Assembly: GCF_001941445.1 (NCBI RefSeq)
Contig: NZ_CP009245.1
Coordinates: 1,883,992 to 1,947,991 of the forward strand
Length of the DNA stretch: 64,000 nucleotides
Reading direction: 5' to 3'
Origin: Corynebacterium aquilae DSM 44791
Lineage (GTDB): Bacteria; Actinomycetota; Actinomycetes; Mycobacteriales; Mycobacteriaceae
Below the pieces are notes generated by a model. That model saw only the letters and a program-made list of their open reading frames with translations. It ran no database searches and had not been told where the DNA came from. The position numbers and the translations under genes were made by a program. Every line of letters begins with the position of its first letter. Positions within the stretch are counted from its first letter, which is position 1. Shown in pieces: positions 28,815 through 37,254 of the stretch.

Positions 28815-31181
28815 ATGGCTCACAACTTGCAAATATGGCCCGGCGAAGCGTATCCCCTGGGATCCACCTACGACGGCGCCGGCACAAACTTTGCGCTGTT
28901 CTCGCACGTCGCTGAAGCAGTCGAACTCTGCCTCATCGACGACGACGGCACCGAAACCCGCGTCCCCATCGACGAAGTCGACGCCCACATCTGGCACTGC
29001 TACCTCCCCGGCATCGGCCCCGGCCAACGCTACGGATACCGCGTCCACGGCCCCTACGACCCCTCCCAAGGCCTGCGCTGCGATCCCAGCAAACTCCTCG
29101 TCGACCCCTACGCCAAAGCCTTCGACGGCGAATTCGACGGCCACCCCTCCCTGTTCTCCTACGACATCACCGACCCGGACAACCCCCACGGCCGCAACAC
29201 CGAAGACTCCCTCGGCCACACCATGCTGTCCGTCGTCATCAACCCCTTCTTCGACTGGGCCAACGACCGCAGCCCCCGCACCCCCTACCACGAGACCGTC
29301 ATCTACGAAGCCCACGTCAAGGGCATGACGATGACCCACCCCGACGTGCCCGAAGAACTCCGCGGCACCTACGCCGGTCTCGCCCACCCTGCGATCATCG
29401 CCTACCTCAAAGACCTCGGCGTCACCGCCATCGAACTGATGCCCGTCCACCAGTTCCTCCAAGACGACCGCCTCCGCGAACTCGGCCTACGCAACTACTG
29501 GGGCTACAACACCTTCGGATTCCTCGCACCCCACCACGACTACGCCGCCTCCTCCACCCCCGGCGGCGCCGTCAGCGAATTCAAACGCATGGTGCGCAGC
29601 TTCCACGAAGAAGGCATCGAAGTCATCCTCGACGTCGTCTACAACCACACCGCCGAAGGCAACCGACTCGGCCCCACCATCGCCTTCCGCGGCATCGACA
29701 ACGCCGCCTACTACCGACTCGTCGACGGCGACAAGCAGTACTACATGGACTACACCGGCACCGGAAACAGCCTCAACGTCCGCCACCCCCACACCCTGCA
29801 GCTCATCATGGACTCCCTACGCTACTGGGTCACCGAAATGCACGTCGACGGCTTCCGCTTCGACCTGGCCTCCACCCTGGCCCGCGAACTCCACGACGTC
29901 GACAAGCTCTCCGCCTTCTTCGACCTCGTCCAACAAGACCCAGTAGTCAGCCAAGTCAAACTCATCGCCGAACCCTGGGACGTCGGCGAAGGCGGCTACC
30001 AAGTCGGCAACTTCCCGCCCCTGTGGACCGAATGGAACGGCAAATACCGCGACACCGTCCGCGACTTCTGGCGCGGCGAACCCGCCACCCTCGGCGAATT
30101 CGCCTCCCGCCTCACCGGCTCCTCCGACCTCTACGCCAACAACGGACGCCGCCCCACCGCCTCCATCAACTTCGTCACCGCCCACGACGGCTTCACCCTC
30201 AACGACCTCGTCAGCTACAACAACAAACACAACGACGCCAACGGCGAAGGCGGACGCGACGGCGAAAGCCACAACCGCTCCTGGAACTGCGGCGTCGAAG
30301 GCCCCACCGACGACCCCGAAATCAAAAAGCTGCGCGCCCAACAACGCCGCAACTTCCTCACCACCCTCCTGCTGTCCCAAGGCACCCCCATGATCGCCCA
30401 CGGCGACGAAATGGGCCGCACCCAAATGGGCAACAACAACGTCTACTGCCAAGACTCCGAACTGTCCTGGATGAACTGGCAACAAGCAGAAGACAACGCC
30501 GGACTCGTCGCCTTCACCAAACGACTCCTGCGCATCCGCGCCAACCACCCCGTCTTCCGCCGTCGCCGCTTCCTCGCCGGAGGCCCCCTCGGCGACGACG
30601 AACACTCCAACCGCGACATCGCCTGGCTGGTACCCTCCGGCAAACTGATGACCCAATCCGACTGGGACTTCACCTTCGGCAAATCCCTCATGGTGTACCT
30701 CAACGGCGACGCCATCGTCGAAACCGACTCCCGCGGACAACGCATCACCGACGACTCCTTCATCCTGTGCTTCAACGCCCACTACGAAGCACTCGAATTC
30801 ACCCTGCCGTCCCTCCGCTTCGGGCGCTCCTGGAAACTCATCGTCGACACCACCGAAGAAACCGGCTACCCCCTCGAAGACACCGTCGTCGAAGCCTGCG
30901 GCTCCATCGTGGTACCAGCCCGCTCCACCGTCATCCTCAAACAACTCGAACCCCCCGTCTTCGACGACACCTGCCTCGAATGCGAACACCTCGTCGAAAA
31001 CGACCCGATCGATGACTCCGACAAACAAGTCACCACGATCGACATGAGCGAGGACCAAGCAGCCGCCATGCGCGAAAAAATGGCCAACCACGGCCCAGAC
31101 ACCACCCCGCGCAGCCACCCCCACGGCGTCGCACCCACCGTCGACGACGACGAGTACCTCCGCGACGACAACTCCTACTAA
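28815..31181 (+). CDS. glgX: glycogen debranching enzyme GlgX
   Basis: GlgX hydrolyses the alpha-1,6 branches of phosphorylase-trimmed glycogen or maltodextrin. The N-terminal CBM48-type domain (GSTYDGAGTNFALFSHVAE) precedes a GH13 barrel. The barrel has DVVYNHTAEGN, the nucleophile Asp in VDGFRFDLAS near residue 345, the acid Glu in LIAEPWDVGEGG near 385 and FVTAHDGFTLNDL near 455. At 788 residues it is longer than E. coli GlgX (657), with an acidic C-terminal tail ending in Asp-rich residues, as is common in this genus. ATG 28815 is preferred over 28803 because GGAAGGCGAA lies directly before it. Confidence 0.95.
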   Translation: MAHNLQIWPGEAYPLGSTYDGAGTNFALFSHVAEAVELCLIDDDGTETRVPIDEVDAHIWHCYLPGIGPGQRYGYRVHGPYDPSQGLRCDPSKLLVDPYAKAFDGEFDGHPSLFSYDITDPDNPHGRNTEDSLGHTMLSVVINPFFDWANDRSPRTPYHETVIYEAHVKGMTMTHPDVPEELRGTYAGLAHPAIIAYLKDLGVTAIELMPVHQFLQDDRLRELGLRNYWGYNTFGFLAPHHDYAASSTPGGAVSEFKRMVRSFHEEGIEVILDVVYNHTAEGNRLGPTIAFRGIDNAAYYRLVDGDKQYYMDYTGTGNSLNVRHPHTLQLIMDSLRYWVTEMHVDGFRFDLASTLARELHDVDKLSAFFDLVQQDPVVSQVKLIAEPWDVGEGGYQVGNFPPLWTEWNGKYRDTVRDFWRGEPATLGEFASRLTGSSDLYANNGRRPTASINFVTAHDGFTLNDLVSYNNKHNDANGEGGRDGESHNRSWNCGVEGPTDDPEIKKLRAQQRRNFLTTLLLSQGTPMIAHGDEMGRTQMGNNNVYCQDSELSWMNWQQAEDNAGLVAFTKRLLRIRANHPVFRRRRFLAGGPLGDDEHSNRDIAWLVPSGKLMTQSDWDFTFGKSLMVYLNGDAIVETDSRGQRITDDSFILCFNAHYEALEFTLPSLRFGRSWKLIVDTTEETGYPLEDTVVEACGSIVVPARSTVILKQLEPPVFDDTCLECEHLVENDPIDDSDKQVTTIDMSEDQAAAMREKMANHGPDTTPRSHPHGVAPTVDDDEYLRDDNSY

Positions 31182-31196
31182 ACACCCCGCACCCGC

Positions 31197-31234
31197 GGCC
31201 CCACCACAGCGAAACTTTCGCCTGCGGTGGGGCC
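31197..31234 (+). terminator. hairpin terminator downstream of glgX
   Basis: GGCCCCACC at 31197-31205 pairs with GGTGGGGCC at 31226-31234, and an inner GCGAAA/TTTCGC stem extends it. The following TTGG is only weakly T-rich. Confidence 0.65.
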
Positions 31235-31289
31235 TTGGCCCTATCGACCCACCCGACAGCCACCTGCCCACGTTGGCTAAACTGACGAC

Positions 31290-32735
31290 ATGCCCGCATA
31301 CGCCCACGGCACCACCATCAGCGTGTCCCGCCCCGATCACCGCGTCCACCTCACCCCCAGCGACCTGCAGGCCAGTCTCGGCGCCACCCGAAAAGACTTC
31401 GACCTCAGCGCCATCACCCAGGTGAGCACCACCGCACCCACCGCCCTGATCGACGGGGAAATCTTCCTCCACGGGCCGGATATCGCCATCACCTTCGCCC
31501 CCGGGCAAAAAGACGCCGCGGAACAACTCGCCCGCGACCTCACCGCCATCATCGCCGGGGGCAGCGCACCCAGCCTCATCGACGGCGACACCACCACCGG
31601 CGAGCCCATCCCCGGCTTCAATTTCGTCGCCCTCGACGTCGAAACCGCCAACGCCGACAACGGCTCCATCTGCCAAATCGGCCTCGCCCGCGTCATCAAC
31701 GGCCACATCGTCGAAACCTTCAGCTCCCTGTGCACACCCCCAGGTGCGCTCAACCACTTCGAAGAAGGCAACATCAACATCCACGGCATCCACCCCGAAG
31801 ATGTCGCCAACGCTGAGGATTTCGCCACCGTCTGGCAGCGCGCCGCCGAATTCATCGGCGACGCCCTCGTCGTCAGCCACTACGTCCAATTCGACGCCAC
31901 CGCCGTATCCCGCGCCCTCGACGCCGCCGGAATCACCACCGCACCCCTAACCACCGCCTGCTCCCTAGCACTGTCCCGCGCCACCGACGTCGGCCAAGAA
32001 CGCAACGGACTCAAGCCCATGTGCGCCGCCCTCGGCATCGACCTACGCAACCACCACGACGCCGAAGCCGACGCCGTCGCCTGCGCCGAAATCTTCATCC
32101 GACTGGCCCGCAAAGACAACTTCACCGGCAGCGCCCACGACTACTTCCACCACCGCGGATTCACCCTCGGCGGCGTCGACGGATCGCTAGTCACCCCCGT
32201 GCTCAAAGACATCGATGAAACCAAAATCCCCGCCCAAAGAAACGAGCTGGGATTAGCACCCCTGCCCGGGATGGACCCCACCCCCACCCAAAAACCGGCC
32301 CAGAAAAAGACCTCCGGCGGGCGCAAACGCCCCGCCTGGGCCAAAGCCCGCACCCCAGACACCATCCCCGAACCCAACCCCACCCCGGACGAAAACTCCC
32401 CCTTCATCAACCAAGTCGTCGTCTTCACCGGCGACTTCGGCGACAAGGACAAAGGTGAACTGTGGGCCAAAGTCGCCGCCCTCGGCGGCCAAGTCGCCAA
32501 AAACGTCACCAAGAAAACAACCATGCTGATCCTGGGCGCCTGGGAAGGGGTCACCACCAAACAAAAACGCGCCGAAGAACTCATCGCCAAAGGCCAAGAC
32601 ATCCACCTCATCAGCGGGGATGAACTGCTCGACATGCTAGGTGCGTTCCCAGAGGTCGAAAACGTCGGGGTTCCTGCCACCGCCACCGATGGTGGCGACG
32701 GATTCACCCCAGAGGATCTCACCCCACCGTTTTAA
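31290..32735 (+). CDS. DnaQ-like DEDDh exonuclease with C-terminal BRCT domain
   Basis: This is a 481-residue protein in three parts. Residues 1-105 form an actinobacterial N-terminal domain without a known name. Residues 110-270 form a DnaQ/RNase T-type 3'-5' exonuclease with DEDDh motifs VALDVETAN, SHYVQFDATA and HHDAEADAVACAE. After a Pro/Lys-rich linker, residues 375-465 form a BRCT domain (VVFTGDFGDKDKGELW, then LGGQVAKNVTKKTTMLI). The layout suggests trimming of DNA ends in repair or proofreading, with BRCT giving DNA or protein binding. It sits alone after glgX. Confidence 0.85.
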   Translation: MPAYAHGTTISVSRPDHRVHLTPSDLQASLGATRKDFDLSAITQVSTTAPTALIDGEIFLHGPDIAITFAPGQKDAAEQLARDLTAIIAGGSAPSLIDGDTTTGEPIPGFNFVALDVETANADNGSICQIGLARVINGHIVETFSSLCTPPGALNHFEEGNINIHGIHPEDVANAEDFATVWQRAAEFIGDALVVSHYVQFDATAVSRALDAAGITTAPLTTACSLALSRATDVGQERNGLKPMCAALGIDLRNHHDAEADAVACAEIFIRLARKDNFTGSAHDYFHHRGFTLGGVDGSLVTPVLKDIDETKIPAQRNELGLAPLPGMDPTPTQKPAQKKTSGGRKRPAWAKARTPDTIPEPNPTPDENSPFINQVVVFTGDFGDKDKGELWAKVAALGGQVAKNVTKKTTMLILGAWEGVTTKQKRAEELIAKGQDIHLISGDELLDMLGAFPEVENVGVPATATDGGDGFTPEDLTPPF

Positions 32736-32882
32736 AAAAACACGGGCTCACCCCCGGGGGAACACCTCCGCGAACCGAAAACAGCGCACAGCGCATCAGA
32801 CGGGATGAAAGAAATCGTCCACCTCACCCACGGTGGCTCATCCCCCACGATGGCCCACCGCGTGTTTTTAGGGTTTGCCACC

Positions 32883-33560
32883 ATGTCACCTCACCTTTTG
32901 CCCCTCCACCCCGACCGGGCACGCACCAGCCTGCCCCGCCTGGTCGCCCGCGGCCAACACCCCACCCAGCCTGAAAGTCGCCACAGCGCCGCCCAAGTCG
33001 CGTTATCGCACAGCCTGGCCACGCAGCTTCACACCGCAGACGGACCCATCACCTGGGACCAGCTGCGCCACCTGCCAGGTTCCACCATCAGCTGGTGGAA
33101 CCGCAGCGCAGAAAACCTCCTCAGGACAGCATCTAGCGGGGATGTTCCCTACCAATTCATCGCACTGCGTGGGGTACTACCCCGCCGGGAGCGCCACAGC
33201 CACACCCCGGCGGCGAACCCACCGAAATTTTTCGAGGTTCACACCACCGAAGCCCTGCAAGCCAGCTCCTGGCTCAGCCACCCCGCCTGCTTTCAGCTAC
33301 TCCACGATGCAGCCACCCAAAGGCTCAAGCACGCACCGTTTTTCCTCCCCTTGGCCTCCGGTCAGCTCCTGGTCGCATCCACCCCAAATCAACGGCTGCT
33401 CCACGCGGCAGCCGAGGCGGTAGGCGATAGCCCGCTCACAGCGGGCCCAGTGCAATGCCACCACGGTTTCCCAGTGGTGGTCGGGCAGGATCGGGTCCCG
33501 CCAGTGCGGGGAATTCACCCCACCTTGCGTGGTCCGATGGCGCATGCCAACGCCGCCTAA
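32883..33560 (+). CDS. hypothetical protein
   Basis: This open frame of about 225 residues has coding-like third-position bias. The predicted soluble protein is rich in His, Pro, Ala and Leu (for example WDQLRHLPGSTISWWNRSAENLL and FFLPLASGQLLVAST). No known domain was recognised and no signal peptide or membrane segment is present. The start is uncertain: ATGs at 32805, 32850 and 32883 are in frame and none has a good Shine-Dalgarno. It lies between the exonuclease and relS genes on the same strand. Confidence 0.5.
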   Translation: MSPHLLPLHPDRARTSLPRLVARGQHPTQPESRHSAAQVALSHSLATQLHTADGPITWDQLRHLPGSTISWWNRSAENLLRTASSGDVPYQFIALRGVLPRRERHSHTPAANPPKFFEVHTTEALQASSWLSHPACFQLLHDAATQRLKHAPFFLPLASGQLLVASTPNQRLLHAAAEAVGDSPLTAGPVQCHHGFPVVVGQDRVPPVRGIHPTLRGPMAHANAA

Positions 33561-33655
33561 ACCCCACAACAAGTTACCCTTGGTCAGTTTTTCTCCCCGC
33601 TAGGGTGCGCTGAGCCCCAACCCGAAACCTTGTCAGCACTATGCTTGACCCTGCC

Positions 33656-34663
33656 ATGCCACACAAAAAGATTCCCGCGCTCAAGGCCAGCTACAACGAA
33701 TTCCGCCGCACCTATCCGCTCGCGGCGGATGATTTTGTCGACGCCATCGAAGAGCTCCTGTCTGATGCCGGTGTGAACTACGACCGGGTCACCGCCCGCG
33801 TGAAACAATGGCGCTCATTGAAGGCCAAAGCCCTAAAGAAAGGCGCCGATGGCCACCCGCTGTACGGCGATCCCTGGCACGAGATCGTCGACATCGTCGG
33901 AGTGCGCGTCACCACGTACAACTCGACCGCCATCCCGGATGTCATTGGGGTGCTCAAGAAATCTTTCGCGGTGAAAAAGCAGGTCGACAAGGCCGCCCAG
34001 ACCCGTATTTCCGGTGGCTTCGGCTACGGCAGCCACCACCTCGTGCTGCAAGTGACAGAGGCTTGCGAGGATCTGCAGGATTACCTTGGCCTTGTCTTTG
34101 AGGTGCAGGTGCGCACCGTGCTGCAGCACGCCTGGGCGGAATTCGAACACGACATCCGCTACAAGGGTGCTGGGGGCGAGTTCGACCCCCGCGTCGACCG
34201 CGCGTTCACTCTCGCGGCCGGCCTGATCGAATTGGCGGATCAACAATTCGACCAGATCGCCGCCATCCAGCAAGAAGTACCGGCGGGCAGTAAGGATGTG
34301 GAATTGTCTGCAGACACTTTGCCCGGCATCCTGACGATGCTGAACGGCACTCGCTTCCCGCGCGCCAAGACGGAGTACTACCCGTGGATGGAGGACCTCC
34401 TTATCAGCAACGGGGTCACCACGGTCGCCGATTTGAAAAAGCTGCTCAACGAAGCCGACATCAGTGCCGTGGAGTCCAGCATGAAATACCGTTTCCCGCC
34501 ATCGCAGCTGCGCATTATTGATGACCTGTTGCTTCGCAAATTCGGAACCGCCTACATTGAGCGCACCAAAGACACCGGCAACCGTGCCTCTCAGCGGGCG
34601 GGGCGTTTGCGTAAGCGGCTGAAGATCATGCAGGCCGCCGGGGTGCTCGACAGCGATAAATAA
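33656..34663 (+). CDS. relS: small alarmone synthetase, RelS type
   Basis: This 335-residue protein has a RelA/SpoT synthetase domain and no HD hydrolase domain, so it should make (p)ppGpp-type alarmones without degrading them. Visible motifs are RVKQWRSLKAKALKK near residue 46, DIVGVRVTTY near 77, FGYGSHHLVLQV near 116 and FEVQVRTVLQHAWAEFEHD near 144. The C-terminal part ends in a basic stretch (RAGRLRKRLKIM). It corresponds by position to RelS of C. glutamicum. ATG 33641 is an alternative start, but TATGCT there looks like a -10 box 10 bases before ATG 33656, so a leaderless transcript is possible. Confidence 0.85.
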   Translation: MPHKKIPALKASYNEFRRTYPLAADDFVDAIEELLSDAGVNYDRVTARVKQWRSLKAKALKKGADGHPLYGDPWHEIVDIVGVRVTTYNSTAIPDVIGVLKKSFAVKKQVDKAAQTRISGGFGYGSHHLVLQVTEACEDLQDYLGLVFEVQVRTVLQHAWAEFEHDIRYKGAGGEFDPRVDRAFTLAAGLIELADQQFDQIAAIQQEVPAGSKDVELSADTLPGILTMLNGTRFPRAKTEYYPWMEDLLISNGVTTVADLKKLLNEADISAVESSMKYRFPPSQLRIIDDLLLRKFGTAYIERTKDTGNRASQRAGRLRKRLKIMQAAGVLDSDK

Positions 34664-34828
34664 TCACCTGCAAGGTGTGTGAAACCTGGCAATCCCCTTG
34701 GGGTGTGGCGTTTTCCGCCCACCGCAGTCCCGTATGGGGGTAGGGTTGAAGACCACGCGAACGTGTGATGGTTTCTCGCCGAGGGCGGCGAAGAAATCAT
34801 CACGATGTGTTAGGAGAATCTCGGTTTT

Positions 34829-34957
34829 ATGTCTTTGCAGGATTTCCCCCAGGTTGCCGATTTTGTGCATGTGTGGGCTCTGTCGATTGCCGACTTCTTC
34901 CGCGGGTTTGGCATCGATTTTCCGCCCGCCCATTGGGGCACGCACGGCAGTAGCTAG
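34829..34957 (+). CDS. candidate 42-residue small protein
   Basis: ATG 34829 opens a 42-residue frame ending at TAG 34957. The peptide begins MSLQDFPQVADFVHVWALS and continues with an aromatic, amphipathic middle (IADFFRGFGIDFPPAHW). AGGAG lies 12 bases upstream, a little far. A strong terminator follows 40 bases after the stop, which would make sense for a short transcript. Size and amphipathic character recall the tiny corynebacterial cell-wall porins PorA/PorH, but I see no sequence match. Alternatively this is the 3' region of relS. Confidence 0.4.
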   Translation: MSLQDFPQVADFVHVWALSIADFFRGFGIDFPPAHWGTHGSS

Positions 34958-34997
34958 GCATACCGGCCGCTAAGGCTGGCAGCTGAAAGCCACGACA

Positions 34998-35041
34998 AAG
35001 GGGTGGTGGTGAGAACTCGTTGGTTCTCACCACCACCCCTT
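34998..35041. terminator. strong bidirectional terminator hairpin
   Basis: A perfect 19-base-pair stem (34998-35016 with 35023-35041) has a 6-base loop. On the plus strand it is followed by ATTTTTTGTTTTG, a good T-run; on the minus strand by TTTGTC. It separates the plus-strand relS region from the minus-strand S4-domain gene. Confidence 0.9.
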
Positions 35042-35057
35042 ATTTTTTGTTTTGTGC

Positions 35058-35426
35058 TTAACTGCGTCCACGGAGCTTGTCGAGTTCTCGACGTTCTCGC
35101 TTGGTGGGGCGCCCCGCACCACGATCGCGGCGCGGAATACTAGCCAGAATCTCCTTCGGTGGTGGGGGTGGCGAATGGTCGATGTAGCAGGTACGAGCAA
35201 TAGCTGCTCCGACTCGTTTGCTGATGACCTCCACAACTTCTACGTCGTGTTCCCGGTGATCAACCCACACCCGCACCCGGTCTCCCACGGTGACTGGCTG
35301 GGAGGGTTTTACGGCTGCGCCGTTGAGTTTCACGTGGCCGGCTTTGCAGGCCGTCGCGGCTTGGGAGCGGGTCTTCATTAAACGAACCGACCACACCCAC
35401 GCGTCGATGCGGGCAGAAGATGCCAC
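35058..35426 (-). CDS. S4-domain RNA-binding protein, Hsp15/HslR-like
   Basis: This 122-residue protein starts with an S4 RNA-binding domain (RIDAWVWSVRLMKTRSQAATACKAGHVKLNG) in the pattern of Hsp15. It continues with VGDRVRVWVD and a basic C-terminal tail (GRPTKRERRELDKLRGR). In E. coli Hsp15 binds free 50S subunits carrying stalled nascent chains; a similar ribosome role is likely. It stands alone behind a strong terminator. Confidence 0.82.
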   Translation of the reverse strand: MASSARIDAWVWSVRLMKTRSQAATACKAGHVKLNGAAVKPSQPVTVGDRVRVWVDHREHDVEVVEVISKRVGAAIARTCYIDHSPPPPPKEILASIPRRDRGAGRPTKRERRELDKLRGRS

Positions 35427-35513
35427 GTCCTTCGACCTCCTTGTTGCGTGTTAAACCATCCCATCACGTCCCTTGACCTCATGATGGGCGAGGCGGATCT
35501 GCGGCGCGGTTGT

Positions 35514-35747
35514 TTATTGCGGGTCGCGGTGGTTGATGATCTTGTTGACCCGGCTGTAGTTAACGAATCCTCCGGCCACCGCGATGACCAGGCCCAGGAT
35601 GAACAGAGTCCAGGAACCAGCCAGCAGCCCCAGGGCGATACCACCGATGAGGCCGCCGGCGACCTCGATGGTGCCACGGGTGGTGTAAGTGCGCACTGCT
35701 TGCTTGCGCTGTTCAATCGGGTTGTGGGGATATTGCTGCATGCTCAT
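35514..35747 (-). CDS. small two-helix membrane protein
   Basis: This 77-residue protein has one long hydrophobic region that can form two helices (IEVAGGLIGGIALGLLAGSW and FILGLVIAVAGGFVNYS). A polar N-terminus precedes it and INHRDPQ ends it. Starts at 35747 or 35741 are both possible; the upstream part of the open frame (RSVRIFRNTFHIRR) looks non-coding. The function is unknown. Confidence 0.55.
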   Translation of the reverse strand: MSMQQYPHNPIEQRKQAVRTYTTRGTIEVAGGLIGGIALGLLAGSWTLFILGLVIAVAGGFVNYSRVNKIINHRDPQ

Positions 35748-35862
35748 GATGGGGACTAATTCTACCCGCCGAATGTGGAAGGTGTTGCGAAAGATCCTTA
35801 CTGACCTGTCCACCACAAAATTTGGTCAAGCATGAGGGTGGCACGCAGTAGGCTGCGAAGTT

Positions 35863-36561
35863 ATGAAGACCATCTCGCCCTCGCTTGCTTTTCGGCTGCT
35901 TAGGTTTGTTCGGCGCCTGCGGAAAAGCCGTCGCGTGGTGGTGTATTTCCACGGTGGGGGCTTTCGAGATGCCTTTGACGACAACCATGTGCAAATCAGT
36001 CGTTGGGTGGGCCGGTGTTTGCACGCACGGGTGCTGGTGTGCGAATACCCCTTGGGAGTGGATGCGGACTGTGTGCGCGTCGCAGCAGCCGAACAAGTAC
36101 GCCTGGCTAGTGCACGCGGCCCCGTCGTGGTCGCCGGGGATAGCGCCGGGGCAAACCTAGCGCTGTATGTGGCACAAACTTCTCCGGACAAGGTGTGCGG
36201 GGTGGTGCTGCTGTGCCCCTGGCTGGATTTGACCCTCAGCGCGGTAAGCCGGCAACGGGATGCGGTGCTTGATTGCCGGGAGCTTAAAAACATGGCGACC
36301 CCTTTCATCGGGGACAGGGAACTGAACGATCCTGTCGTCAGTCCCCTGTTTGGCCCTCACTGCCAGCAGCCGGTTTTTGTAGCGACTGGGGGTGAGGATC
36401 TGTTGGCCCCGGATGGGCAGCGATATGTGGCTCAACACCCAACAACTGCCACCGGTATTCATCGCCGGAGGGGTTTTCACGACTTCATGGCAGCGTGGTG
36501 GTCTGTCGATGCGCTGGCGGTATGGGTGGCTTTGCGGCGCTGGGGCAGGCAGGAATTGTAG
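35863..36561 (+). CDS. alpha/beta hydrolase, HSL-type esterase
   Basis: This 232-residue hydrolase belongs to the hormone-sensitive-lipase (family IV) group. The oxyanion motif YFHGGGF lies near residue 28 and the nucleophile elbow GDSAGAN near 93. The acid Asp lies in TGGEDLLAPDG near 180 and the base His in GFHDFMAAW near 203. It has no signal peptide, only a basic N-terminus, so it probably acts on a short acyl ester in the cytoplasm. It converges with the IMPACT-family gene. Confidence 0.8.
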   Translation: MKTISPSLAFRLLRFVRRLRKSRRVVVYFHGGGFRDAFDDNHVQISRWVGRCLHARVLVCEYPLGVDADCVRVAAAEQVRLASARGPVVVAGDSAGANLALYVAQTSPDKVCGVVLLCPWLDLTLSAVSRQRDAVLDCRELKNMATPFIGDRELNDPVVSPLFGPHCQQPVFVATGGEDLLAPDGQRYVAQHPTTATGIHRRRGFHDFMAAWWSVDALAVWVALRRWGRQEL

Positions 36562-36609
36562 GCAAAAGGTGGCCGGGGCCTGCCGGTCTCCTTGGATCTT
36601 TGTCGACTT

Positions 36610-37254
36610 TTAAGTGGGGGTTTCGACCCACCGTTGACCGGCTGCGCGGGGTTGTACTTCCCCACTCGTTAGCCCGGCAAGGGTTCCGGCAAGAGCTTCG
36701 CCGGCTCCCGGCTGACAGGCGATCGACAAGGTTACTTCGGCACCGTATTCGGTGTCGATGATGCTAAATCCGCGGCCGCGTAGCTCGGCATCGATGCGTC
36801 CGGCAGTGGCGTGATCGAGGCTGACGCTGAAAATATCTTGCACACTGCGGGTGGAGGTGGTCACCTGTGACAGCGCCTGGGCAGTGGCGTCGGAGTAGGC
36901 GCGAACAAGCCCGCCGGTTCCTAGTTTGACGCCCCCGAAGTAGCGCACCACCACGGCAGCGATGTCGAGGAGTCCGCTGCCGCGCAGCACATCCAGCATG
37001 GGCATTCCGGCAGTGCCGGACGGTTCCCCATCGTCGCTGGAACGCTCGACTGGGTTGGAGTTTTCTACGTGATAGATGAAGGCGCTGCAGTGGTGCCGGG
37101 CATCTGGGTATGCCTGTTTGATCTCATGAATAAATGCCCGGGCTTCGTCTTCGTTTCCGACCCGGCGCAGGTGAGTGATAAATCGGGAGCGTTTGATCTC
37201 AAGCTCGGTGAGAATATCTGTGCCCGGGGCGGGGCAGTTATAGCTTTGGTTCAC
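36610..37254 (-). CDS. IMPACT/YigZ family protein
   Basis: This 214-residue protein of the YigZ/UPF0029 family has an N-terminal Impact domain (EIKRSRFITHLRRVGNED, then SDDGEPSGTAGMPMLDVL, then YFGGVKLGTGGLVRAYSD) and a C-terminal DUF1949-type ferredoxin-like domain. In eukaryotes IMPACT affects Gcn2 signalling; the bacterial role is unclear. The GTG start overlaps the MFS stop codon by 4 bases, so the two are coupled. Confidence 0.85.
   Translation of the reverse strand: MNQSYNCPAPGTDILTELEIKRSRFITHLRRVGNEDEARAFIHEIKQAYPDARHHCSAFIYHVENSNPVERSSDDGEPSGTAGMPMLDVLRGSGLLDIAAVVVRYFGGVKLGTGGLVRAYSDATAQALSQVTTSTRSVQDIFSVSLDHATAGRIDAELRGRGFSIIDTEYGAEVTLSIACQPGAGEALAGTLAGLTSGEVQPRAAGQRWVETPT

Noticed and set aside
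29817..31889. A 690-residue open frame antisense to glgX and the exonuclease gene.
   Set aside because: Same shadow effect; composition is Val/Gly/Asp/Ala-rich and it spans two real genes and their terminator.
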